A DNA stretch of 7,177 nt from Oligoflexales bacterium (GCA_028282865.1 JANQHA010000374.1:1-7177), one strand, 5' to 3'. Positions 1-6,608 are shown, numbered from the stretch's first letter. Translations and numbers: made by a program. Notes: a model not told the origin generated them from the sequence alone.

Positions 1-1
1 G

Positions 2-400
2 GAAAGGCTACGTCGCGTAGAGGAACTGCATGCAGAATATAAAAATGGTCTTCGAGAGCTAAGTAGGAAAAAACAGAAAACAGCCAAGCATAGCGAGAAG
101 ATTGCAGATATTCAGGCCAAGATAAAAAGGGGCGTCGAGCTGATTGATAAGGCTAAATACTCCTTAGATGCGATGAAAGGTCGAATGGCATACTATGAAG
201 ATTCCAAAATTTTTGTTCATGAAACATTGTTCGCTAACGTAAGTATTGAACTGGCAAATTTTAAGATTCCAGTGTCATCTTCTGTAGCCGGCGTGCAGAT
301 TGACACTAAGAAAACTAATGGTACTTATGTTCATGCTATGCAAGATGGCGCCGGAGGTGGGCAGAACTCCGGCGAGAATCCTACTGACGAGGCTGGCTAG
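2..400 (+). CDS. C-terminal part of a FapA/DUF342-like protein (5' end outside window)
   Basis: The reading frame is open from base 2 to a TAG stop at 398-400, giving 132 codons with no start in view. The first ~55 residues are charged and heptad-like (E, K, R, L, I), consistent with a coiled coil. A short beta-rich segment follows (KIFVHETLFANVSIEL, then FKIPVSSSVAGVQID), and the tail is Gly/Asn/Asp-rich and probably disordered. A coiled coil followed by a short beta-helix-like 'I.V.....ANVSI.L' segment is how FapA (DUF342 polymerisation/flagellar assembly protein A) proteins end. An ATG at 173 lies inside this frame, but the coding pattern continues upstream, so it is not the true start. 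The family call rests on fold pattern and motif memory only; another coiled-coil/beta-helix protein is possible. The last 20 bp overlap the convergent gene on the other strand. Confidence 0.55.
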   Translation, partial: ERLRRVEELHAEYKNGLRELSRKKQKTAKHSEKIADIQAKIKRGVELIDKAKYSLDAMKGRMAYYEDSKIFVHETLFANVSIELANFKIPVSSSVAGVQIDTKKTNGTYVHAMQDGAGGGQNSGENPTDEAG

Positions 401-1190
401 GCAAGGTCATTTTTTTATCCATATTTGGACATTTAAGCAGCTCGATAGTACCTAGGTTTTCAAAAGAATTTGGATAAAGTGCTTCTGTGATTACTGAATT
501 TAAAGATTCTCGGTTCTTAGTCTCAATAAATACGTATTCGTGCCAGCTTTTTTGGTCGATCAATATTAATACCTCATCGCGAGATGAATATGGGACGACT
601 ATTAGGTCTAAGTACTTACGACCAGTAATCTCGATCTGATCTAACAGTTGTTTCATCGGAGCTTCCGAGCTCGGGAAATGTAGCCTAAGGCCACAGTATG
701 TAAATGTTGGCGTTGCTACGCCCACCCGAATCCGTTGCTCTTCTATGTTGAGAGTAGATTCCTTTAAAGAGTCCATTTTCACGGTAGGTGCCTGAGTCAC
801 GATTGCGTCACAGGTTATATTTGGCCCGTAGCCGGCTGTTACCTGGATTTTATCGCCCTGGCGGGGGTTTACAATGCTTTCTTTAGCGACCTTTCTAAGT
901 GTCCCCCATGGGCTCATCTTGAAAATTTCCATATCGGCGATGATATGCCGCCTGCCAGCATCTGCACTAGATTCGGTGAACGAAATCCTAGCTTCCAAGT
1001 CGAGAGCCGAAAATGCCGGTATCGTAAAGTTAGGGTTACTAATAGTATCTAAATCGAAATTGATGCTTATGTCATCCCTGTTAGAACTAGTGGTAACGCA
1101 CTTACCCGTTAGTCTGCTATTGCCGGTGGCTGCTAGTGTGAGGTTTGCCGCTAATAAAAATATTCCGCTAATTATTGAAATTTTAAACAT
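381..1190 (-). CDS. Sec-exported protein of unknown function
   Basis: I do not recognise a family. The 269-residue product starts at an ATG preceded by a perfect AGGAGG (1195-1200, 4 nt spacing). A longer frame opens at a TTG at 1286, but it would run into the divergent LysR gene and lacks this ribosome site, so I chose 1190. Residues 1-20 form a classical signal peptide (MFKIS, hydrophobic core, TLA cleavage site before ATGN). There is no lipobox and no later membrane segment, so the mature protein is probably periplasmic or secreted. Four cysteines (about 31, 127, 166 and 254) could form two disulfides. The mature chain alternates beta-prone stretches, for example DLIVVPYSSRDEVLILID near 195-212. 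Its divergent LysR neighbour, 85 bp away, is the most likely regulator. The 3' end overlaps the FapA-like gene by 20 bp in antisense. Confidence 0.8.
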   Translation of the reverse strand: MFKISIISGIFLLAANLTLAATGNSRLTGKCVTTSSNRDDISINFDLDTISNPNFTIPAFSALDLEARISFTESSADAGRRHIIADMEIFKMSPWGTLRKVAKESIVNPRQGDKIQVTAGYGPNITCDAIVTQAPTVKMDSLKESTLNIEEQRIRVGVATPTFTYCGLRLHFPSSEAPMKQLLDQIEITGRKYLDLIVVPYSSRDEVLILIDQKSWHEYVFIETKNRESLNSVITEALYPNSFENLGTIELLKCPNMDKKMTLPSQPRQ

Positions 1191-1275
1191 ATATCCTCCT
1201 GATTGAATTACTGCTGCTAAGTTAAATAAAATATATGTTGAGTAATAGTGAATATAAGTATATTTTTGGTTCCAT
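1191..1275. promoter_or_regulatory. Divergent control region between exported protein gene and LysR gene
   Basis: This 85-bp A/T-rich spacer must hold promoters for both divergent genes. It contains an inverted repeat, AATATA-AG-TATATT (1251-1264), 11 bp before the LysR start. LysR proteins usually bind A/T-rich dyads (T-N11-A boxes) in exactly this position, so it is an operator candidate, although A/T-rich palindromes are cheap by chance. For the leftward gene, TATATT (1235 to 1230 on the minus strand) could be a -10 box about 40 bp before the ATG; I see no strong -35 partner. AGGAGG for the leftward gene is at 1195-1200. Confidence 0.5.
1238..1266 (+). promoter_or_regulatory. Candidate promoter of the LysR gene
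   Basis: TTGAGT (1238-1243), 17 bp, then TATTTT (1261-1266), each matching 4 of 6 sigma-70 consensus bases. Transcription would begin around 1273, only a few bases before the ATG at 1276, which fits the absence of any Shine-Dalgarno sequence there. TATAAG at 1253-1258 is an alternative -10 box but has no good -35. The inverted repeat at 1251-1264 would sit in the spacer and -10 region, a suitable place for autorepression. Confidence 0.3.
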
Positions 1276-2148
1276 ATGGATACCAATAGATTACGTCAGT
1301 TTTGTACTGTTGTTGAGGCCCAGGCTCTTCGCAAGGCTTCTGATGTTCTAAACATTTCGCACAGTGGACTTTCTAAATCAATGAAAGTTCTTGAATCTGA
1401 TCTTGGCAAAGATCTTTTTACTCCTGATGGTCGGGGAATTCGGGTGACCGAGTTTGGGCTTAAGGTTTATGAGCAAGCTAAGCTGCTTTTATCTGCTGAG
1501 GAGCAATTTTCGTCGACTATTAGAGGTACTAAACCGCAAACAAGGGGTATCTCTATTGGAACTTTTGAGGTCTTCTCGACCTATTTTTTAGGTGAGATGT
1601 TTGAAAAGGATTTCAGGGGCTTCGAACTGGATATCAAAGAATTAGTCCCGGGGCACCTAGAAGATGCCATTGCATCTTATATAGTCGATGTCGGCATCAC
1701 ATATATACCAATACCTCACCCAGAGTTAGATTTTTTAAGGGTATGCTCGGTTGATATGGGGATTTTTGGCATCGCAAGTGTATTCCAAGAATACCCTTGG
1801 CAAGACTTGCCTTTCTGTGCTCCTAGTATTCCGGTTCATGGTTCTCCTACTAATGTTAAAGGTCTAGATGGTTGGCCAGAAGCCACCTATCCTCGGGAAG
1901 TTAGCTACCGAGTAGATATGATGGAGACTGGCTTAGAATTGTGCCGGAGAGGGGTTGGGGTTATGTACCTTCCGACCTTTATTGCAAAGTTACATAATCG
2001 ATTTGTATATGAGAAGTACAAGCTTGATCAACTTTCTGCGCCTTTTAAAGTTGAGAAAAGAGATGTTTTTATTGTCAAACGAAAGTCTACTGTCGAAAGT
2101 CATCATATTAAAGTAATTGCCAAGAATTTAAGGCTAATTTGTAAGTAG
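1276..2148 (+). CDS. LysR-family transcriptional regulator
   Basis: A 290-residue protein of normal LysR length. Residues 1-60 are the winged helix-turn-helix domain: MDTNRLRQFCTVVE, then ALRKASDVLNISHSGLSKS as the HTH, then the signature LESDLGKDLF and a wing ending near VTEFG. Residues ~60-85 (LKVYEQAKLLLSAEEQF) are the linker helix. From about residue 90 (TRGISIGTFEVFSTYFL) the chain has the two-lobe periplasmic-binding-protein-like effector domain, including GVGVMYLP near 225-233. The start is constrained: an in-frame TAA lies at 1255-1257 and no other start codon intervenes. There is no recognisable Shine-Dalgarno sequence, so the message may be leaderless or nearly so. It is divergent from the exported-protein gene, which suggests that gene (and itself) as targets; the effector is unknown. 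It converges on the phosphatase gene with a 19-bp gap. Confidence 0.93.
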   Translation: MDTNRLRQFCTVVEAQALRKASDVLNISHSGLSKSMKVLESDLGKDLFTPDGRGIRVTEFGLKVYEQAKLLLSAEEQFSSTIRGTKPQTRGISIGTFEVFSTYFLGEMFEKDFRGFELDIKELVPGHLEDAIASYIVDVGITYIPIPHPELDFLRVCSVDMGIFGIASVFQEYPWQDLPFCAPSIPVHGSPTNVKGLDGWPEATYPREVSYRVDMMETGLELCRRGVGVMYLPTFIAKLHNRFVYEKYKLDQLSAPFKVEKRDVFIVKRKSTVESHHIKVIAKNLRLICK

Positions 2149-2167
2149 CTTTTGGACAACTAAAATC

Positions 2168-4168
2168 TTAGCTCACACCTACAGTTAGTACCGTCTTATC
2201 GTCTTCTAGTACGGTACTCTTCCCTGTTTGAATAATTATGTCATGAACCCGATTAAAGTCCTTACGCTCTATGTCCTCTAAGGAGCTTATTTTCCTACTA
2301 AGTGCTTTTAGCTCCCTACTACCCTCTAAGCAGCCATCTGTGAAACAGCATATAAGCATATCTTTAGATTGTTCAATGGTTTCTGATTTTATATTGATTT
2401 CGGGCTGTGATCCAAGGTGGTTACTTCTCATCGGTAAAAATTTAACTTTGCCATCGTTGTAGTAAAGCCACCCCTGGGCGCCACAGTTGTAAAGTTTTAC
2501 TAGATTAGTATTATTTATAGCTGCTGCTGAGAGAGTCGTGGTAATTTTTCCCTTAAATATATCAAGTAAATGTTTGTTGATTCTATTGATACACTGCTCC
2601 ATTGTGAAATTGGCATGCTGACATTCATTTATGATACTAGCGATTGCCGATACAGCCAACGCTGCCTGAGGGCCCTTTCCTACGACATCGCCAATAATCA
2701 ATCTTCTCTCGTTGTCTTGCGTATCCCAAATACTCATCCAATCACCGGACATTTGATTTGCAGGCTCATGAAACATCTGGTAGCTAAACTGATAAAAGTC
2801 TCCTGATAGCTTTTCTGGTAATAGCAGCTCTTGGACCGTCCTACCTAGTTCAAGCCGCTCTTGCATCAGTTCTCGTTTAGTACGCTCTTTCTCGTAGTGT
2901 TTTTGGACAGATGCAAGATGATAAAGGAGTATAACACCGACAAATAGCGGTATAATGATCTCTAGTTGACTAGATAAGAGTGTGTAGATGCCATAGGACT
3001 GTAAAGAATTGTCTACGATTCTAAACAAGATAAATACTGCTGATGCGATGATATAGGCATATGAAAGCTTTTTTCGAATGATTTGTTCTTGGTTTTTTGT
3101 CCGGTAATATCCAGCGACTATGATAAATAGTGACGAGCTGTAATAAATTAAATCGGTCACATGATTAATATACTGGGTTACATCTTTGTTGGTCGAGAAA
3201 TAGGAGTACAATGCAATTTGAGTAGCTACAATCCCGATTACGACCTTGATGAGTTTTTCGGAATGTCTTGAATAAATGGATAAAAGTTCTACCCCAAAGA
3301 TGTTGTAGCTAAGAAGCGAACCAGCAAGAAATGCACGACTTATGATAGAAGTTTTTACAATATCCCAAGGCCAGAAATCGACTAGGTAAATCAATAGATT
3401 TCTTGAAGCAACCATGACGAAAAAAAATAGCGTCGCGACCAGTAGCCTACTTTTAATTCCAATTTGCCATCCAATGAACAAAATAAACCCTAATGTGAGA
3501 GTCGGAAGAAGCCTGAAAAGCGGTCTGATATTTTGCAAGGCCGTTTCAATTCCCATGATCTTACTATTTTTATTGACTCCACTGGTTATCACTAATGGAG
3601 TCGCGCCGGTTAAACCTACTCGGTCATAATTTTTTCTAGTCGCGAAGATTTCTAATATAGAACTTTCGAGTTCTAAGTCCTCAAGAGTCATTGGGATGAT
3701 CGGTTTATCTTGCTTTTTTGCATGAATCTTTCTTTTATCGTTTAATGAGATTTTATATTGATCGCCAAATACCCAGCCTATATGAATATTGGTTATTCCT
3801 GTTTTGTCCTCGATTTTTTTGTGACTGAATTCACATTTATAGTATATGTGGCGAAAGGGAAGATTATTTGTGATGTTGTTGAATACATTTAGTTCTCGAT
3901 GAGGGACTTTTATTTTTTTTAGATCATAACTCTTTAACTCTTCGTATGGAAATGAAGCAGTGTCAGTTTTGGTTGCGGAGTAAGAGCATTGATTTGATAC
4001 GTCGTAACTGTCGAAATAAAAATACTTTTTCCAAAAATCAAGCTGATAGACAGATACTGCATATAGTATCAGAAAAGATAGTATTAGGTAGAACCCTGAA
4101 ATTAACGCCAGATATGAGTTAAAGGGTCGCCTTTTTGAGGATTCTTTTCTGTCGTCATTTAGTAACAT
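2168..4168 (-). CDS. Membrane sensor with 7TM region and SpoIIE/RsbU-type PP2C phosphatase domain
   Basis: A 666-residue inner-membrane protein. TM1 is ~18-40. Residues ~42-217 are outside the membrane and look like a 7TMR-DISM-type beta-sandwich (NIHIGWVFGDQYKISLND at 127-144). Seven TM helices follow at roughly 220-238, 241-263, 273-298, 305-324, 336-354, 368-386 and 395-418. A charged coiled-coil linker (420-442) leads to the phosphatase domain (~443-666). That domain has VQELLLPEK, MSGDW (D476), IGDVVGKGPQAAL (D494), CFTDG (D611) and EDDKT (D656/D657), so all the expected Mn/Mg-binding aspartates are present. Such domains usually dephosphorylate STAS anti-anti-sigma factors or related proteins; no STAS domain or HATPase kinase is encoded here, so the substrate is unknown. 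The start ATG has an in-frame TGA directly upstream and GGAAG 9 nt before it. The gene follows the lipoprotein gene by 32 bp and is probably co-transcribed. Confidence 0.9.
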   Translation of the reverse strand: MLLNDDRKESSKRRPFNSYLALISGFYLILSFLILYAVSVYQLDFWKKYFYFDSYDVSNQCSYSATKTDTASFPYEELKSYDLKKIKVPHRELNVFNNITNNLPFRHIYYKCEFSHKKIEDKTGITNIHIGWVFGDQYKISLNDKRKIHAKKQDKPIIPMTLEDLELESSILEIFATRKNYDRVGLTGATPLVITSGVNKNSKIMGIETALQNIRPLFRLLPTLTLGFILFIGWQIGIKSRLLVATLFFFVMVASRNLLIYLVDFWPWDIVKTSIISRAFLAGSLLSYNIFGVELLSIYSRHSEKLIKVVIGIVATQIALYSYFSTNKDVTQYINHVTDLIYYSSSLFIIVAGYYRTKNQEQIIRKKLSYAYIIASAVFILFRIVDNSLQSYGIYTLLSSQLEIIIPLFVGVILLYHLASVQKHYEKERTKRELMQERLELGRTVQELLLPEKLSGDFYQFSYQMFHEPANQMSGDWMSIWDTQDNERRLIIGDVVGKGPQAALAVSAIASIINECQHANFTMEQCINRINKHLLDIFKGKITTTLSAAAINNTNLVKLYNCGAQGWLYYNDGKVKFLPMRSNHLGSQPEINIKSETIEQSKDMLICCFTDGCLEGSRELKALSRKISSLEDIERKDFNRVHDIIIQTGKSTVLEDDKTVLTVGVS

Positions 4169-4200
4169 TCATTTGGTCTTCCATAACCATCATATGTCTC

Positions 4201-5751
4201 TTACTGCTTTTTTAATACTTGGCTGACGAAGCTTTTGACTCTTAATTGGCAGTAGTTGTTATTTATAGTGCACTGTGCGGTCGCGTGCGCTTTTACTCTC
4301 TCCACTCCGTTTATGCCTTTTTTTGTGTGGCTTTCGATCTCGTTTGCAAGAAATACTATCCGCGCCTCTGGGGAGTTTTTAGGGCGAGCGACTTTTCTTT
4401 TTAAAAGTTGATCTCGCCAATGAAGTAGATGTGGCAGCAATCGATATTTGTAATCGTTTAGTATTTTGTAATCTACTAACCAAGAGTATATTGGTCCGGG
4501 GTTATAGTTCAGGTAGAAAGGAACTGCGCTTTCGGCTGAAATGCTGCTAGCGATCTTGTCAGATTGGTAGCATGAATTTAAAAATACATAACCCGGCTTT
4601 TTCGCTTTTGGAAAGTAGAAGTTAAGCTTTTTTATTTTAAACTCGTTATATAAATCCTTGCTAATTGTATAGGATGCCACTGCTCCAGCCTGCGCAACTC
4701 CTTCTGGATTCGTGTGAGATGCAGGTTTGCTTTCGTCCATTTTTGGCTTAACGAACCTAAAAATTTTGCCGCTGGTATTTCCAGAGTCACCACTCGTATC
4801 TCCAGATTCGCCGCTGGTATTTCCAGAGTCACCACTCGTATCTCCAGACTCACCGCTGACCCCACCTATTTGTGAGTCATCGTTGTCAATGGTTTTGCAG
4901 ACGATAGATTGTGCTGCTAGACTCTTATTTGCTTCGTCGCCACAGATTTTTCGGACGGTGTCTTTCTTCCAAACAGGTGCCCATAATTCAGATGTAAGCT
5001 TTTCTCCTTGTGGTCCTCGAGTGTCAAATAGTATGAGGTTCTCGCTCGGTGCGCCATCATGATTGTTGAATAGGTTAACTTGGTCATTAACTTTAGACGA
5101 TGCTGATAGGGCTCGACCACCGTGGCCATTGATGTATAACTGCACTTGGTCGTAAGATGGTACGTGCACAGCTAAGGCATGTCTAATAATATCGACGACA
5201 TCAGTAGCCATATTTAGCTCAAATTCCCCTTTATGGTTAGTTAGTTTTCTTGACTGATGATCGAATGAAAAATTGATCGGTGATGCCGGCGATGTTTTTT
5301 CACCCCATTCTCCATTGATATATGAAAACGTATGTAACGAAATTTGCGAATCTGGCTTTGCCGAGCCACCATCATATATCGATAATATGTACGTAATGGG
5401 GTTATCTCGAGGATTACATCTCTTGGATAGATCTTTTGGACGTTTTGAGTGTGCAGCTATAAAATCGTTTCTACCCTCTAAGACCGATTTTTCAAATGAT
5501 TTAGTGTCTACCTCCCAAGGAAGGTGTCGAAATTTTTCGGCATTCGCTATGAAAATTTTTAAAGAAGTTGAGCATACTTCTTTCAACCTCTGCTTGCCAA
5601 GAGACATTCCTGAAAGGATCTTGTCGACCTTATCATCAAAATCTAGGTTGCTAGATCGATCTTTACTTTTGCATGAAGGAAGGTTCATGGCTACGAGTAA
5701 TACCGCTAGCCCGAAAAAACCTTTTATGGCTTTACTATTTACGACATACAT
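4201..5751 (-). CDS. Lipoprotein with clan CD (caspase/clostripain-like) peptidase motifs, putative
   Basis: A 516-residue product. I chose the ATG at 5751 because it gives a tight lipoprotein signal: short Lys-containing n-region, hydrophobic GFFGLAVLLVAM, then lipobox LPSC with C27. A TTG at 5805 would add 18 residues rich in Arg/Lys and overlaps a candidate promoter. The ribosome site before 5751 is weak (GAGAG). After export the protein would be lipid-anchored; Lys at +2 does not suggest inner-membrane retention by the E. coli rule. A strand-like LYINGHGG (H210) follows TDVVDIIRHALAVHVPSYDQ, and later GYVFLNSC (C394) forms a second strand ending in Cys. A helix, then strand-HGG, then strand-Cys is the clan CD layout (C11 clostripain: ...YPA..y.LILW.HG..., ...DAC...). 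A Gly/Ser/Asp tandem repeat lies between them (~301-328). The family match is weak and no search was run; catalysis is inference. It sits between the PilZ and phosphatase genes. Confidence 0.72.
   Translation of the reverse strand: MYVVNSKAIKGFFGLAVLLVAMNLPSCKSKDRSSNLDFDDKVDKILSGMSLGKQRLKEVCSTSLKIFIANAEKFRHLPWEVDTKSFEKSVLEGRNDFIAAHSKRPKDLSKRCNPRDNPITYILSIYDGGSAKPDSQISLHTFSYINGEWGEKTSPASPINFSFDHQSRKLTNHKGEFELNMATDVVDIIRHALAVHVPSYDQVQLYINGHGGRALSASSKVNDQVNLFNNHDGAPSENLILFDTRGPQGEKLTSELWAPVWKKDTVRKICGDEANKSLAAQSIVCKTIDNDDSQIGGVSGESGDTSGDSGNTSGESGDTSGDSGNTSGKIFRFVKPKMDESKPASHTNPEGVAQAGAVASYTISKDLYNEFKIKKLNFYFPKAKKPGYVFLNSCYQSDKIASSISAESAVPFYLNYNPGPIYSWLVDYKILNDYKYRLLPHLLHWRDQLLKRKVARPKNSPEARIVFLANEIESHTKKGINGVERVKAHATAQCTINNNYCQLRVKSFVSQVLKKQ
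4768..4851 (-). repeat. 42-bp tandem repeat, two copies, inside the lipoprotein gene
   Basis: Two adjacent 42-bp copies (4768-4809 and 4810-4851) differ at one base only, and the difference is silent. The period is a multiple of three and in frame, so each copy encodes the same 14 residues, ESGDTSGDSGNTSG. Within a unit, two 7-residue halves (ESGDTSG, DSGNTSG) resemble each other, giving four imperfect heptads in all. The near identity points to recent duplication or ongoing slippage. The product is a flexible acidic linker. Confidence 0.93.
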
Positions 5752-5795
5752 AGGTCTCTCGCGTCTTGTTAAAGGTAAAGACTTGGTCCTATGTT

Positions 5796-5822
5796 TTATC
5801 GGCAAAAATCCAGATATCTTAA
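5796..5822 (-). promoter_or_regulatory. Candidate sigma-28 (FliA-like) promoter of the lipoprotein gene
   Basis: On the minus strand, TTAAGATA (5822-5815), 11 bp, then GCCGATAA (5803-5796). The -10 element is an exact match to the E. coli FliA consensus; the -35 element matches TAAAGTTT at 5 of 8 positions. The site lies in the gap between the PilZ stop and the lipoprotein start. Initiation near 5789 would leave a leader of about 38 nt before the ATG at 5751, which would exclude the TTG at 5805. An exact 8-mer has roughly a one-in-five chance of occurring somewhere in a window this size, so position is the main support. Confidence 0.35.
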
Positions 5823-5863
5823 GGTATTTTTGTAAATATTGATAAAACCTAGATGATTTACCT

Positions 5864-6598
5864 CTATAAATAGTAGATTAGTTTTTGGTCGTGATCTGAG
5901 GTGTTAGCGATATACTTCTCTAGCCGGTCCTCAGAGTCTCCTACAAAGGTTTCAAACCTGATTCCCAGACCACTTGGTCTTCCAGATCCAGTCGAGTCTG
6001 ATGGTTCAATTCTACGAACTACTCTACCTCCGATTTTAAGAGGTTTTTTGTTACCAGGTAAGCAGAAGCTGAGTTCTACGACTTCGCTACCAGGAATATT
6101 TTCATGTGTAGATACGAGAATTCCAGATGATGAAATATCTGCAATTGGAAGGACATAGGTTTGATCTTCCCAAGTTAAAGTAGCTTGCTCTTGGAAGTCG
6201 ATGCGATTGTTATCTCTCGTAACTTTATCTAATAGTTTCTTTAGTTTCTCAATGAAATACTGCCTGGGCAATGGCTGCTCAACGAATAAGTCTGCTCCAG
6301 ATTCTATGGCTAGTTTTTTGACACTCGCGCTACTTTGAACGCTTGTCAATACTACCGGTAGCGACGAGGTCTTAGTGTCACTTTTATAGTGTTGACAGAT
6401 CGTAGGTGCATCGATTTTTGCGTAATCCATATTTATCACTAGAATATCGACAGAATCCTCGTTAAAGGCTTCTTGTGCCTCTGCGAAATTTGAGACCTGT
6501 TTAACCGAGAAACCCATACTGCGGTAGCCGGCTTTATCAAGTTCACTGGTTAACATTTTGTCATCGATCAGAAGCATTTTAATAGATGGTCCATTCAC
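5864..6598 (-). CDS. Degenerate receiver domain fused to c-di-GMP-binding PilZ domain
   Basis: A 244-residue cytoplasmic protein. Residues 5-125 are a CheY-like receiver: IKMLLIDDK holds the acidic pair D12/D13 and LTS holds the conserved T85. The phosphoacceptor position in DILVINMDY is N56 rather than Asp, and the usual Lys of the KP motif is Q108 (VEQPL). It is therefore probably a pseudo-receiver that is not switched by phosphorylation, unless D58 substitutes. Residues 128-235 are a PilZ domain with both c-di-GMP signatures, RDNNR (RxxxR, 128-132) and DISSSG (DxSxxG, 154-159), and the late GLGIRF strand. The likely role is to bind c-di-GMP and pass the signal to a partner. The start is GTG at 6598, supported by GGGGGAG 8 nt upstream; an ATG at 6577 would cut the first receiver strand. 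It is the first gene of the leftward unit and is divergent from tlyA. Confidence 0.9.
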   Translation of the reverse strand: MNGPSIKMLLIDDKMLTSELDKAGYRSMGFSVKQVSNFAEAQEAFNEDSVDILVINMDYAKIDAPTICQHYKSDTKTSSLPVVLTSVQSSASVKKLAIESGADLFVEQPLPRQYFIEKLKKLLDKVTRDNNRIDFQEQATLTWEDQTYVLPIADISSSGILVSTHENIPGSEVVELSFCLPGNKKPLKIGGRVVRRIEPSDSTGSGRPSGLGIRFETFVGDSEDRLEKYIANTSDHDQKLIYYL

Positions 6599-6608
6599 GG
6601 CTATTTCT

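Noticed and set aside
874..1206. A 110-codon plus-strand frame opposite the exported protein
   Set aside because: It is antisense to the signal peptide and N-terminal half of a better-supported gene, with no recognisable domain.
1191..1286. N-terminal extension of the exported protein from TTG at 1286
   Set aside because: It would overlap the LysR start and hide the signal peptide; the ATG at 1190 has AGGAGG and begins an ideal Sec signal.
2149..2171. Possible bidirectional terminator between the LysR and phosphatase genes (CTAA-AATC-TTAG at 2160-2171)
   Set aside because: The stem is only 4 A/T-rich base pairs without a proper U-tract, so it is too weak to call an intrinsic terminator.
2570..2806. 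Small plus-strand frames inside the phosphatase gene (also 2271-2462 and 3414-3629)
   Set aside because: They are antisense to conserved phosphatase motifs or TM helices, with no independent coding signal.
4632..5062. Open frames on both strands across the tandem repeat, with Pro/Ser/Val-rich or Leu/Glu/Ile-rich repeats
   Set aside because: A repeat whose period is a multiple of three keeps other frames open too. These are shadows of the ESGDTSG repeat and have no starts of their own that look real.
5752..5805. TTG at 5805 as the lipoprotein start
   Set aside because: It would place a basic 18-residue tail before a complete lipoprotein signal and use a rarer start codon that overlaps the candidate promoter.
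5273..5842. A 189-codon open frame on the plus strand opposite the lipoprotein gene
   Set aside because: It is fully antisense to a gene with a clear lipoprotein signal and motifs, has no ribosome site I can see, and its protein shows no domain pattern.
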